Part shown: one piece after another, positions 38,160 through 47,496 of the stretch | How positions within the stretch are numbered: the first letter of the stretch is position 1 | Layout of the letters: every line of letters begins with the position of its first letter | DNA from: Mycobacterium interjectum | Lineage (GTDB): Bacteria > Actinomycetota > Actinomycetes > Mycobacteriales > Mycobacteriaceae | NCBI GenBank assembly: GCA_002102225.1 | Contig: LQPB01000018.1 | Location: forward strand, 39,777-103,776 | Length of the DNA stretch: 64,000 nucleotides | Direction of reading: 5' to 3' | Made by a program: the position numbers and the translations under genes | Notes under the pieces: generated by a model | What the model saw: only the letters and a program-made list of their open reading frames with translations | What the model was told of the DNA's origin: nothing | Databases searched by the model: none

Positions 38160-38927
38160 GTGACCGACTTCGTCAAGCAGCACCCGGACGCGCCCGCCGG
38201 CTATTTCGCCTGGGAGGCAGCGGGTTTGGGGTGGCTCGGCGACGTCGACGGCGGCGTGCCCTGCGCCCGGGTTGTCTCGGTTGGCCCGACGAGCCTGACC
38301 CTGCAGCGGCTTGAATCCGTGCCCCCGACCGCCGAGGCGGCGGACACGTTCGGCGCGCAATTGGCCGTCACCCACGACGCGGGCGCCCCGGCGTTCGGCG
38401 CGGGACCCGACGGGTGGGACGGGGCCGGGTTCTTCGGGCCGCTGTCGCGGCCGCTGCCGATGTCGCTGCGTCGGCACCGACGGTGGGGCGATTTCTACGC
38501 CGACGAGCGGCTGGCCCCGATGGCCGAGTTGGCCGCGCCGCGGCTGGACGCGTCGACCCGCGCCGCGATCGACGCCGTCGCGGCTCGCTGCCGCGCGGGC
38601 GACTTCGACGACGATGACCGGCCGGCCCGGCTGCACGGCGACCTGTGGAGCGGCAACGTGATGTGGACGGCCGACGGGGTGGTGCTGATCGACCCGGCGG
38701 CGCACGCCGGTCACCGCGAGACCGACCTGGCGATGCTCGCGCTGTTCGGCTGCCCGCACTACGACGCCATCCTGGCCGGTTACCAGCGGGTCCGACCGCT
38801 GCACTCGGGTTGGCGCGGCCGCATCGGGCTGCGCCAGCTCTACCCGCTGCTGGCCCACGTCGTGCTGTTCGGCGGCGGGCACGCCGCGCGGACGGGAGCC
38901 GCCGCCCGCGCCGCGCTCTCGGCCTGA
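38160..38927 (+). CDS. Fructosamine-3-kinase-like protein
   Basis: This 255-residue protein is of the fructosamine/ketosamine-3-kinase family (aminoglycoside-phosphotransferase fold). The catalytic loop RLHGDLWSGNVMW near residues 157-169 and the metal-binding LIDPAAHAGHRETDLAML near 176-193 are clear. The N-terminal part is shorter than in canonical FN3K, and the nucleotide-lysine region is not easily seen. It starts 16 bases after fadD19 stops and may be carried on the same mRNA. In M. tuberculosis I recall PE_PGRS57 and fadD18 in this place instead. The substrate is unknown; no link to sterol chemistry is visible. Confidence 0.83.
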   Translation: MTDFVKQHPDAPAGYFAWEAAGLGWLGDVDGGVPCARVVSVGPTSLTLQRLESVPPTAEAADTFGAQLAVTHDAGAPAFGAGPDGWDGAGFFGPLSRPLPMSLRRHRRWGDFYADERLAPMAELAAPRLDASTRAAIDAVAARCRAGDFDDDDRPARLHGDLWSGNVMWTADGVVLIDPAAHAGHRETDLAMLALFGCPHYDAILAGYQRVRPLHSGWRGRIGLRQLYPLLAHVVLFGGGHAARTGAAARAALSA

Positions 38928-38941
38928 CCAACACCGCCGTC

Positions 38942-38947
38942 TACAGT
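38942..38947 (+). promoter_or_regulatory. Possible internal -10 element before the amidohydrolase-like gene
   Basis: TACAGT fits TANNNT and lies 8 bases before the ATG at 38956. A near-leaderless internal promoter for the amidohydrolase-ilvX pair is possible. Confidence 0.35.
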
Positions 38948-38955
38948 CGATCGCG

Positions 38956-39780
38956 ATGACGATCGACGTGTGGATGCAGCATCCGACGCAACGGTTCCTG
39001 CGCAGCGACATGCTGGCCTCGCTGCGGCGCTGGACCGGCGGGTCGATCCCCGAGACCGACATTCCCATCGAGGCGACCCTCGCGGCCATGGACGCCGCCG
39101 ACGTCGGCTTCGGCCTGCTCAGCGCCTGGCGCGGCCCGGCCGGCCAGGACCTGGTCTCCAACGACGAGGTCGCGGAATGGGTGCGGTCACACCCGACCCG
39201 GTTCGCGGGTCTGGCCGCCGTCGACCTCGATCGCCCGATGGCGGCGGTCCGCGAGCTGCGGCGCCGCGTGCAAGAGGGCTTCGTGGGCCTGCGGGTGGTG
39301 CCGTGGCTGTGGAACGCGCCGCCCACCGACCGCCGCTACTATCCGCTGTTCGCCGAATGCGTGGAGTCCGCCGTGCCGTTCTGCACCCAGGTCGGGCACA
39401 CCGGCCCGCTGCGGCCGTCGGAGACCGGACGCCCGATTCCCTACATCGACCAGGTGGCGCTCGACTTCCCGGAGCTCGTCATCGTGTGCGGCCACGTCGG
39501 CTATCCGTGGACCGAGGAGATGGTAGCGGTCGCCCGCAAGCACGAGAACGTCTACATCGATACCTCGGCCTACACCATCAAACGGCTCCCCGACGAGCTC
39601 GTCCGCTTCATGAAAACCGGTACCGGCCAACGCAAAGTGTTGTTCGGCACCAATTACCCGATGATCACCCACACGCACGCTCTGGCGGGAGTGGACGAAC
39701 TCGGGCTCAGCGATGAGGCCCGCCGAGACTTCCTGCGCGGCAACGCCGAACGTGTTTTCGGACTGGAGGCAAACAGGTGA
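38956..39780 (+). CDS. Amidohydrolase-2-like protein with altered metal site (Rv3510c-like)
   Basis: This 274-residue TIM-barrel protein corresponds to Rv3510c. The amidohydrolase_2 pattern is visible: a CTQVGHTGP strand, VCGHVGYPW near residue 178 and LFGTNYP near 233. The N-terminal metal motif HxH is replaced (IDVWMQHP: Trp6 and Gln8 where His is expected, His9 next) and the usual barrel-end Asp of FGTDYP is Asn233. Hydrolase or decarboxylase activity of the standard metal type is therefore doubtful. Its stop overlaps the ilvX start (GTGA). Confidence 0.8.
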   Translation: MTIDVWMQHPTQRFLRSDMLASLRRWTGGSIPETDIPIEATLAAMDAADVGFGLLSAWRGPAGQDLVSNDEVAEWVRSHPTRFAGLAAVDLDRPMAAVRELRRRVQEGFVGLRVVPWLWNAPPTDRRYYPLFAECVESAVPFCTQVGHTGPLRPSETGRPIPYIDQVALDFPELVIVCGHVGYPWTEEMVAVARKHENVYIDTSAYTIKRLPDELVRFMKTGTGQRKVLFGTNYPMITHTHALAGVDELGLSDEARRDFLRGNAERVFGLEANR

Positions 39781-41327
39781 ACGGCGCTCAGGCACTGATC
39801 AACACCCTGGTAGACGGCGGCGTCGACGTCTGCTTCGCCAACCCCGGCACGTCGGAGATGCACTTCGTGGCCGCACTCGACACGGTTCCCCAAATGCGCG
39901 GCGTGCTGGCCCTTTTCGAGGGTGTCGCCACCGGCGCGGCCGACGGCTACGCGCGGATAGCCGACCGGCCCGCCGCGGTGCTGCTGCACCTGGGGCCCGG
40001 GTTGGGCAACGGCCTGGCCAACCTGCACAATGCGCGGCGCGCGCACGTGCCGATGGTGGTGGTCGTTGGCGATCACGCCACCTACCACAAAAAGTACGAC
40101 GCCCCACTGGAATCCGACATCGACGCGCTGGCCGGCAGCGTCTCGGGATGGATGCGCCGCACGGACAAGACCGCCGACGTCGCGTCCGACGCGGCCGAGG
40201 CGGTCCCCCCCAGCCGGTCGGGCTCGCAGATCGCCACCCTGATCCTGCCCGCCGACGTGTCCTGGTCCGACGGGGCGCAACCCGCGGCCACGGCGCCCGC
40301 GAATCCCCCCAGGCCAGATCCGCAGCTGGCGTCCGCGGCGCTCCAGGTGCTGCGTTCCGGGGAGCCCACGGTGCTCATGATCGGGGGCGACGCGACCCGC
40401 GGGCCGGGGCTGGCGGCCGCGGCGCGGATCGCCCAGGCCACCGGCGCCCGGCTGCTCTGTGAAACGTTCCCGACCCGACTGGAGCGCGGCGCGGGCGTTC
40501 CCGCGGTCGAGCGGCTGGCTTACTTCGCCGAGGCCGCCACCGCCCAGCTGAACGGCGCCAAGCATCTGGTGTTGGCGGGCGCCAAGTCGCCGGTGTCCTT
40601 CTTCGCCTACCCGGGCATGCCCAGCGACCTGGTGCCGGCCGGCTGCGAGGTGCACGTGCTCGCCGAACACGGCGGCGCCGCAGCCGCTTTGGTCGCTTTG
40701 GCCGACGAAGTGGCCCCGGACACGGCCGCGCCGGCGGCGGAAGCGTCGCGCCCGCAGCTGCCGACGGGCGCGTTGACGTCGGCGTCGGCGGCCGACGTGA
40801 TCGGGGCGTTGCTGCCCGAACGCGTGATCGTCGTCGACGAGTCCAACACCTCCGGCCTCCTGCTCGCCGCGGCCACCGCCGGTGCGCCGGCTCATGATTG
40901 GCTGACGCTCACCGGCGGCGCGATCGGCTACGGCATCCCGGCCGCGGTGGGCGCGGCCGTGGCCGCGCCGGATCGTCCGGTGCTGTGCCTGGAATCCGAC
41001 GGGTCCGCCATGTACACGATTTCGGGGTTGTGGACCCAGGCCCGAGAGAACCTCGACGTGACCACCGTGCTCTATGACAACAGCGCCTACGACATCTTGC
41101 GCGTCGAGCTGCAACGTGTCGGAGTCGGGTCCGCGCCCGGCCCCAAGGCGCTTGATTTGCTCGACTTATCCCGTCCCACAATGGATTTCGTCAAGATAGC
41201 CGAAGGTATGGGGGTCCCGGCGCGCCGCGTCACCACCGCCGAGGAGTTCGCCGACGCCCTGCGCGCGGCCTTCGCCGAACCCGGTCCGCACCTCATCGAC
41301 GCGGTGGTGCCCTCGCTGATGGGATAG
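39777..41327 (+). CDS. ilvX: IlvX, thiamine-diphosphate enzyme of the acetolactate synthase family
   Basis: This 516-residue ThDP-dependent protein corresponds to Rv3509c, which has been named IlvX by similarity to acetolactate synthase. The N-terminal PYR domain has the activating Glu48 in LFEGVATGAADGYAR, a central cofactor-type domain follows, and the C-terminal PP domain has the metal/ThDP motif as SDGSAMY and YDNSAYD in place of the usual GDG...N. It is closer in style to benzoylformate decarboxylase-like members than to a true acetolactate synthase, so the substrate is open. Coupled to the amidohydrolase-like gene by GTGA. Confidence 0.88.
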   Translation: MNGAQALINTLVDGGVDVCFANPGTSEMHFVAALDTVPQMRGVLALFEGVATGAADGYARIADRPAAVLLHLGPGLGNGLANLHNARRAHVPMVVVVGDHATYHKKYDAPLESDIDALAGSVSGWMRRTDKTADVASDAAEAVPPSRSGSQIATLILPADVSWSDGAQPAATAPANPPRPDPQLASAALQVLRSGEPTVLMIGGDATRGPGLAAAARIAQATGARLLCETFPTRLERGAGVPAVERLAYFAEAATAQLNGAKHLVLAGAKSPVSFFAYPGMPSDLVPAGCEVHVLAEHGGAAAALVALADEVAPDTAAPAAEASRPQLPTGALTSASAADVIGALLPERVIVVDESNTSGLLLAAATAGAPAHDWLTLTGGAIGYGIPAAVGAAVAAPDRPVLCLESDGSAMYTISGLWTQARENLDVTTVLYDNSAYDILRVELQRVGVGSAPGPKALDLLDLSRPTMDFVKIAEGMGVPARRVTTAEEFADALRAAFAEPGPHLIDAVVPSLMG

Positions 41328-41386
41328 TGCCGGCGCCGATGCCACCGCCGGGTAATGGGTTGGCGATGCCCACCAACGCGGTGCCG

Positions 41387-42094
41387 TCACGGTTCGCGTA
41401 TCGCGGGTAACCGCGCGACGAGCCAGTCCGCCATCGCGTCGATGACGGCGACCCCGGCGTCGAACGCGCTGGCTTGCGCCGCCAGCGCCACACCCAGATG
41501 TCCCGATTCCGTTGGGACGATGCCGAACTGCCGGACCAGGTAGTCGTCGGCGGATCCGGGTCCCCAACCGGCTTTTGCCGCAATACCTTTGGCGGCCAGG
41601 CCCCAGCGCTGGTCGGTGGTCAGTTGGCGCATCAGGTCGACGACGATCGCGGCGTCACCGAGCGCGGGCAGTCCCGCGGCGAATCGTGCCTGACTATCCA
41701 GGGACCATTGCGTTTGGCCAAACGCGGTGAAGGGCGGACGAATTCGTTGCGATTCGACCGCGGTGTCGGCGTCGCCGCATTCGGCGACGACGGCTTGTAC
41801 CTGGAGGGCGGCCCGGGCGGGATCGCCCAACTGGGACCACAACCGCTCGGACGCCTCGTTGTCGGACTCGGTGATGGCCTTGACGACCAACTCGTGGGCA
41901 CGCGCGGGATCGCGACGCAGGGCCGCGATTGCCAGCGGCACTTTGATCGTCGACCACGCGGCCCCGGATGACCATCGGCCCAAGGAAAGCACGTCGGCGT
42001 CGCCGGAACGGGCGACCGCGACGCCGATCGTCGCCGGGACGGCGGCGGCAAGCTCTCGAAAGCTCGCCTCCAGCCGGGGCGGTGCGGGGGTCAT
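41387..42094 (-). CDS. Class A beta-lactamase-fold protein without signal peptide
   Basis: This 235-residue protein has the three serine beta-lactamase/transpeptidase motifs: SxxK at Ser48-Lys51 (WSTIKVP), SDN at residues 77-79 (ESDNEASE) and a KAG near residue 173 in place of KTG (AAKAGWG). It lacks a signal peptide or lipobox, which is unusual for a wall-acting enzyme, so a cytoplasmic esterase or degenerate role is possible. Its ATG lies 12 bases after the fadD17 stop, making it the last gene of the fadE26-fadE27-fadD17 transcript. It converges with ilvX. Confidence 0.78.
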   Translation of the reverse strand: MTPAPPRLEASFRELAAAVPATIGVAVARSGDADVLSLGRWSSGAAWSTIKVPLAIAALRRDPARAHELVVKAITESDNEASERLWSQLGDPARAALQVQAVVAECGDADTAVESQRIRPPFTAFGQTQWSLDSQARFAAGLPALGDAAIVVDLMRQLTTDQRWGLAAKGIAAKAGWGPGSADDYLVRQFGIVPTESGHLGVALAAQASAFDAGVAVIDAMADWLVARLPAIREP

Positions 42095-42106
42095 GTCGGC
42101 TCGGCG

Positions 42107-43615
42107 CTACCGGCGAATCGGCCACACCGGATCGCCGCAGTCGACGCCCTGCGCCGACAACTGCCGCTTGAGCACCTTGAAGGTCACCGTGCGCGGCAGC
42201 TCCGGACTGACCCGGACGTAGGACGGCCATTGCTTGGGTCCCAGGTCGGGCTGCTCGGCCAGAAAGGCCCGGAACTTTTCGGGATCGAACTCCACGCCGG
42301 CCGCCATGACCAGCGCGGCCATCACCTGGTCGCCGACGACCGGGTCTGGCACCGCGTACACCGCGACCTCGGCGGCGTCCGGGTAGCGCGACAGCACGCG
42401 CTCGATCGGGGCGGCGCCCAAATTCTCGCCGTCGACCCGCATCCAATCGCCGAGCCGCCCGGCGAAATACGCGTAGCCGTCCTCATCGCGATAGGCGAGG
42501 TCGCCACTGTGGTACATGCCGCCGGCCATCCGCGCGGCCTCGGCGGCCTCGTCGTTGTAGTAGCCCTCGAAGCGGCCGGGCCCCGCGGTGTTGACGATCT
42601 CGCCGACCACCCCGACCGGGCACGGCTCGCCGGTGTCGGGGTCGACGATCGCGATCCCGTCGGGCAGCGGCCCCAGCGCGCCCGGCGGGGTGTCCGGGGT
42701 CCGAGCGATGGCCACCCCGCCCTCGGTCGAACCGAACCCGTCCTGGACGACGCACCCAAACCTGCGCCCGAAGCGCTCGATGTCGGCCGGTACACCCTCG
42801 TTGCCGTACACCGCGCGCAGCGGGTTGTCCGCGTCGTCGGGCCGCTCGGGGGTGGCGAGCACGTAGGACAGCGGCTTGCCCACGTAGTTGGCGTAGGTGG
42901 CGCCGTACCGTCGGACATCGTCCAGGAAGTTCGACGCGGAAAACTTGCGCCGCAAGGCCATTGAGCCCTGGCACGCCGCGGCAACCGCCCACCCGACCAG
43001 CACCGCGTTGGAATGAAACAGCGGCATCGACACGTAACAGACGTCGTCGCGGCCGAGGTCGAAGCGCTGCGACATCGTCACGCCGGCGATCGCCACCTTG
43101 CCGTGGCTGCATTTCACCGCCTTGGGCTCGCCGCTGGTTCCCGACGTGAAGATCAACATGAACAGGTCCGCGGGCGATGCGGACTGAAAAGTCGGCTCGG
43201 CGTGCAGGTGCGCGGCCACCTCGTCGGCCCACTCGGCGGAATCGACGTTCACGTGCCCGATATCGCCCAGTGGCGCCGCCGAATTCGAATCGGCCAGCAC
43301 CAGTTGGCAATCGGCGTGCGCGATGTCGCGGGCCAGCGCTTCACCGCGGCGCACCGGGTTGAGCCCCACCGGCACGATCCCGGACATCCCCGCCGCGACC
43401 AGCATCGCGGAAAAGAACGGGGTGTTCTCCAGCAGCACGCCGACATGCGGCGGCTTCGCCGGGTCGAGGGCCTCGCGCAGCGTCGCCGCGATCGCGGCGC
43501 CGTGGCGGATGTGATCGCGCCAGCTGGTGAACGAGTCTTCGAAATAGACCCCGCTGTCGTCGATCCCGGCCAGCGGTTCCAGCAGTTTGGTGACCGTGGG
43601 GTCGGGCGGAAGCAC
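42107..43615 (-). CDS. fadD17: FadD17, steroid acyl-CoA ligase
   Basis: This 502-residue AMP-forming ligase corresponds to Rv3506 in length and sequence style. FadD17 activates sterol side-chain carboxylates (C24 and C26 acids) to CoA esters. The P-loop FTSGTSGEPKAVKCSHGK, GFGSTEGG and the hinge YFAGRLGDWMRVDGENLG are present. GTG 43615 follows the fadE27 stop by 4 bases and gives the family length; the extension to 43750 overlaps fadE27 and is rejected. Confidence 0.93.
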   Translation of the reverse strand: MLPPDPTVTKLLEPLAGIDDSGVYFEDSFTSWRDHIRHGAAIAATLREALDPAKPPHVGVLLENTPFFSAMLVAAGMSGIVPVGLNPVRRGEALARDIAHADCQLVLADSNSAAPLGDIGHVNVDSAEWADEVAAHLHAEPTFQSASPADLFMLIFTSGTSGEPKAVKCSHGKVAIAGVTMSQRFDLGRDDVCYVSMPLFHSNAVLVGWAVAAACQGSMALRRKFSASNFLDDVRRYGATYANYVGKPLSYVLATPERPDDADNPLRAVYGNEGVPADIERFGRRFGCVVQDGFGSTEGGVAIARTPDTPPGALGPLPDGIAIVDPDTGEPCPVGVVGEIVNTAGPGRFEGYYNDEAAEAARMAGGMYHSGDLAYRDEDGYAYFAGRLGDWMRVDGENLGAAPIERVLSRYPDAAEVAVYAVPDPVVGDQVMAALVMAAGVEFDPEKFRAFLAEQPDLGPKQWPSYVRVSPELPRTVTFKVLKRQLSAQGVDCGDPVWPIRR

Positions 43616-43619
43616 GAAG

Positions 43620-44717
43620 CTAGGCAGGGGTTTCCGCCAGTTCGCGGCCGATCCGGCGCAGCTGTCCGGTGGCGCCGCGCAGGGCGAACTCGATTTCCTT
43701 GGCGGCCAGGAAGTAACGGTGCACCGGGTGGTCGGTGTCGACGCCGACACCGCCGTGCACGTGGACGACGGTGTGCGCCACCCGATGGCCGGCGTCGGCC
43801 GCCCAGAAAGCCGCGCTGGCCACGTCGATCTCCGCGGGAATGTCCTCCGACACCCGCCAGGCCGCCTGGGTCAGCGTCAGCCGCAATCCCTTGACGTCGA
43901 TGTATCCGTCGGCCAGCCGCTGCGCGACGGCCTGGAAACTGCCGATCGGGCGGTCGAATTGCTCGCGGGTGCGGGCGTACTCGGCGGTGAGTTGCAGGCC
44001 ACGCTCCAGGACTCCGAGCTGAAAGGCGCTGCGGCCCAACGTGGTCAGTGTGTCGAGCCAGTCGGCGACGGTCCCGTCGCCGACCCGTCGGCCGCCGTCC
44101 ACCTGCACCCCCTCCAGCGCCAGGTGCCCGACGCTGCCGAGTCCGGTGGTCTCCATCGCGGTCACCGTGACGCCGGGGTCGTCGGCGGCGACCAGGAAAA
44201 CGGCTCCGCCGGCTTCGGTTTCGGCCGGAACCAGGAAGGCGTCGGCGACCGGGCCGAAGCCGACCTGGGTGCGCGTCCCGGTCAGCCGGTAGCCGTCACC
44301 GGCACGGGTGGCCTGCACCGGCCCCTCGCCCATCTCGCCGTCGAGCGCGACGGTGAGGATCTTCTCGCCTCGGACCGCCGGACCGCCCCAGCCCTGCTGC
44401 AGTTCGTCGGAGCCAAACCGGGCCAGCGCCCCGGCGCCCAGCATCACCGACTCCAGGTAGGGCACCGCGGCCAGCTGGTGGCCCAGCGCAACCAGGATGG
44501 CCACCTGCTCGAGGACGCCAAAGCCGTCGCCGCCGAGCGACGTTGGCGACGCGCTCGTCAAGATGTCGGCCTCGACGAGCTTGCGCCACAGGTCGCGGTC
44601 GAATCGTTGCGCGAGCTTGTCGAGCTCACGCTGATGTTCCGGGGTGCACACCGCGTCCACGATGGTGTCGACCAGGCCGCCGAGGTCCTGCGCGGCTTCT
44701 GTTGTCGTGAAGTCCAT
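43620..44717 (-). CDS. fadE27: FadE27 (ChsE5), acyl-CoA dehydrogenase subunit
   Basis: This 365-residue protein corresponds to Rv3505, partner of FadE26 in the ChsE4-ChsE5 alpha2beta2 dehydrogenase. The complex desaturates 3-oxo-cholest-4-en-26-oyl-CoA at the first turn of side-chain beta-oxidation. REQFDRPIGSFQAVAQRLADGY and VHVHGGVGVDTDHPVHRYF are the FAD/subunit-contact motifs; the catalytic Glu is not seen in the expected place, as in ChsE1. It follows fadE26 by 37 bases. Confidence 0.93.
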   Translation of the reverse strand: MDFTTTEAAQDLGGLVDTIVDAVCTPEHQRELDKLAQRFDRDLWRKLVEADILTSASPTSLGGDGFGVLEQVAILVALGHQLAAVPYLESVMLGAGALARFGSDELQQGWGGPAVRGEKILTVALDGEMGEGPVQATRAGDGYRLTGTRTQVGFGPVADAFLVPAETEAGGAVFLVAADDPGVTVTAMETTGLGSVGHLALEGVQVDGGRRVGDGTVADWLDTLTTLGRSAFQLGVLERGLQLTAEYARTREQFDRPIGSFQAVAQRLADGYIDVKGLRLTLTQAAWRVSEDIPAEIDVASAAFWAADAGHRVAHTVVHVHGGVGVDTDHPVHRYFLAAKEIEFALRGATGQLRRIGRELAETPA

Positions 44718-44754
44718 GAATTCTCGTCCTTAAAGTCCCTATATAGAGGAAGCG

Positions 44755-45936
<1,182 letters not shown>

Positions 45937-46026
45937 TACCAGCCGTCCTTGTTCGTCAAGCGTCGATATCGAATGCCGCGTCACGCGCGGTAGCCCTGCC
46001 AACGGCTACCCGTTCGCCTCCCCGGT

Positions 46027-46040
46027 TGTAACACGTTCTA
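46027..46040. promoter_or_regulatory. KstR operator in the fadE26/fdxD divergent promoter
   Basis: TGTAACACGTTCTA matches TnnAACnnGTTnnA exactly. The terminal TA begins TAGTCT (46039-46044), a -10 candidate reading toward fdxD. Confidence 0.92.
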
Positions 46041-46148
46041 GTCTTGGAATCCAGCGACCGTTTCCCCTGACGCACTGGGGCCCTATGGTGGACCTACATA
46101 TCGACGGGGCGAGTGCTCAGTTTGAAGGCCAGGTTCAAGGAGGGTGCC

Positions 46149-46340
46149 GTGCGGGTGATCGTGGATCGTGACCGGTGTGAAGGGAACGCGGTGTGCATGG
46201 GAATCGCGCCTGACCTGTTCGACCTGGACGACGAGGACTACGCCGTCGTGAAGATCGATCCGATTCCGCCCGACCGAGAGCAGCTGGCCGAGCAAGCCAT
46301 CGCCGAGTGCCCCCGCGCCGCTTTGCTGCGCCAAGACTAG
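46149..46340 (+). CDS. fdxD: FdxD, [3Fe-4S] ferredoxin
   Basis: This 63-residue ferredoxin corresponds to Rv3503c. Three Cys ligands are visible: two in DRCEGNAVCMGIAPDLF (Cx5C) and one in ECPRAAL near the C terminus; Asn lies where a fourth ligand would be, the usual P450-partner [3Fe-4S] pattern. It probably feeds electrons to CYP125 and CYP142. GTG 46149 after an AAGGAGGG site (46137-46144) gives the family length; the upstream start 46113 is rejected. It is followed 13 bases later by hsd4A. Confidence 0.93.
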   Translation: MRVIVDRDRCEGNAVCMGIAPDLFDLDDEDYAVVKIDPIPPDREQLAEQAIAECPRAALLRQD

Positions 46341-46353
46341 AGGTATTCATAAA

Positions 46354-47265
46354 TTGACTAGCAGCACAAACGCGGCCGATCTGTCCGGAAAGGTCGCGGT
46401 GGTGACCGGTGCGGCCGCGGGGCTGGGTCGCGCCGAGGCGCTCGGCTTAGCGGGCCTCGGCGCCACCGTCGTCGTCAACGACATCGCCGGCGCCCTGGAT
46501 GCCTCCGACGTGATCGACGAGATCAGCGCCACCGGCGCCAAGGCTGTCGCCGTGACCGGGGACATCAGCCAGCGCGCGACGGCCGACGAGCTGGTGGCCA
46601 CCGCCGACGGGCTGGGCGGACTGGACATCGTCGTGAACAACGCCGGCATCACCCGCGACCGGATGCTGTTCAACATGTCCGACGAGGAATGGGACCTTGT
46701 CATCGCGGTGCACCTGCGCGGGCATTTCCTGCTGACCCGCAACGCGGCCACCTACTGGCGCGCCAAGGCCAAGGACGCCGGCGGGACGGTCTTCGGCCGC
46801 ATCGTCAACACGGCATCGGAGGCCGGTCTGGTGGGGCCGGTGGGCCAGGCCAACTACGGCGCGGCGAAGGCCGGCATCATCTCGCTCACGCTCACCGCCG
46901 CACGGGCGCTGGGGCGCTACGGGGTGTGCGCCAATGCGATCTGTCCGCGGGCCCGCACCGCGATGACGGCCGACGTGTTCGGGGCGGCACCCGAAATCGA
47001 CGAAGGCGGCATCGACCCGCTCTCGCCGGAACACGTGGTCAGCCTGGTCAAGTTCCTGGCATCGCCGGCCGCCGCGGAAGTCAACGGTCAGGTGTTCATC
47101 GTCTACGGCCCGCAGGTGACGCTGGTTGCCGCGCCGACCGCGGAGCACCGGTTCCGCGCCGACGGGGCGGCGTGGGACCCCGGCCAACTCTCCGGCGAAC
47201 TCCAAAAATACTTTGCTGGACGCGATCCGGAGCGGAACTTTTCCGCCGTCGGGCTGATGGAGTAA
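46354..47265 (+). CDS. hsd4A: Hsd4A-type steroid short-chain dehydrogenase
   Basis: This 303-residue SDR corresponds to Rv3502c. In related mycobacteria Hsd4A acts as a 17beta-hydroxysteroid dehydrogenase and as the beta-hydroxyacyl-CoA dehydrogenase of the sterol side chain. VVTGAAAGLGRAEALGLAG near residues 17-35, NNAGITRDRM and the catalytic ANYGAAKAGI are present. The start is TTG at 46354, matching the beginning of the homologue; no in-frame ATG is better placed. It is cotranscribed with fdxD and precedes the mce4 operon by 231 bases. Confidence 0.9.
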   Translation: MTSSTNAADLSGKVAVVTGAAAGLGRAEALGLAGLGATVVVNDIAGALDASDVIDEISATGAKAVAVTGDISQRATADELVATADGLGGLDIVVNNAGITRDRMLFNMSDEEWDLVIAVHLRGHFLLTRNAATYWRAKAKDAGGTVFGRIVNTASEAGLVGPVGQANYGAAKAGIISLTLTAARALGRYGVCANAICPRARTAMTADVFGAAPEIDEGGIDPLSPEHVVSLVKFLASPAAAEVNGQVFIVYGPQVTLVAAPTAEHRFRADGAAWDPGQLSGELQKYFAGRDPERNFSAVGLME

Positions 47266-47304
47266 TGACGGCGGAACCCTATTTTGCGGGGGGAATTATG
47301 CGAG

Positions 47305-47318
47305 TAGAACATGTGTCA
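47305..47318. promoter_or_regulatory. Near-match KstR box upstream of mce4
   Basis: TAGAACATGTGTCA differs from TnnAACnnGTTnnA at one defined position (GTG for GTT). It lies 178 bases before the yrbE4A start. The mce4 operon is KstR-repressed in M. tuberculosis, so a weak site here is reasonable. Confidence 0.5.
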
Positions 47319-47384
47319 GATTGAAGTAACTGCACCGCCTCTGACCTGGACAAACTAACGCTTCGGATACAGAAATGCTGTTCA

Positions 47385-47415
47385 TTGACAGCACCCAGTT
47401 CTTCTGGGTTAATAT
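47385..47415 (+). promoter_or_regulatory. Candidate mce4 promoter with inverted repeat in the spacer
   Basis: TTGACA (47385-47390) and TAATAT (47410-47415) resemble sigma-A -35/-10 boxes with a 19-base spacer, a little long. The spacer contains ACCCAG-TTCTT-CTGGGT (47393-47409), a perfect 6-base inverted repeat that could be an operator. It lies 80 bases before yrbE4A. Confidence 0.45.
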
Positions 47416-47496
47416 GAGCCGGCTCACACGGGGCCGCGAGCGACCGAGGACAATGCAAAGGCGATTCAGAAGCTTCGCCGCGACCAGCAAAGGGGG

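Noticed and set aside
36969..39326. A 785-residue open frame on the minus strand across fadD19 and the next two genes
   Set aside because: It is antisense to clearly coded fadD19, kinase-like and amidohydrolase-like genes; its residue make-up (Arg/Gly/Val-rich) is typical of GC-rich shadow frames.
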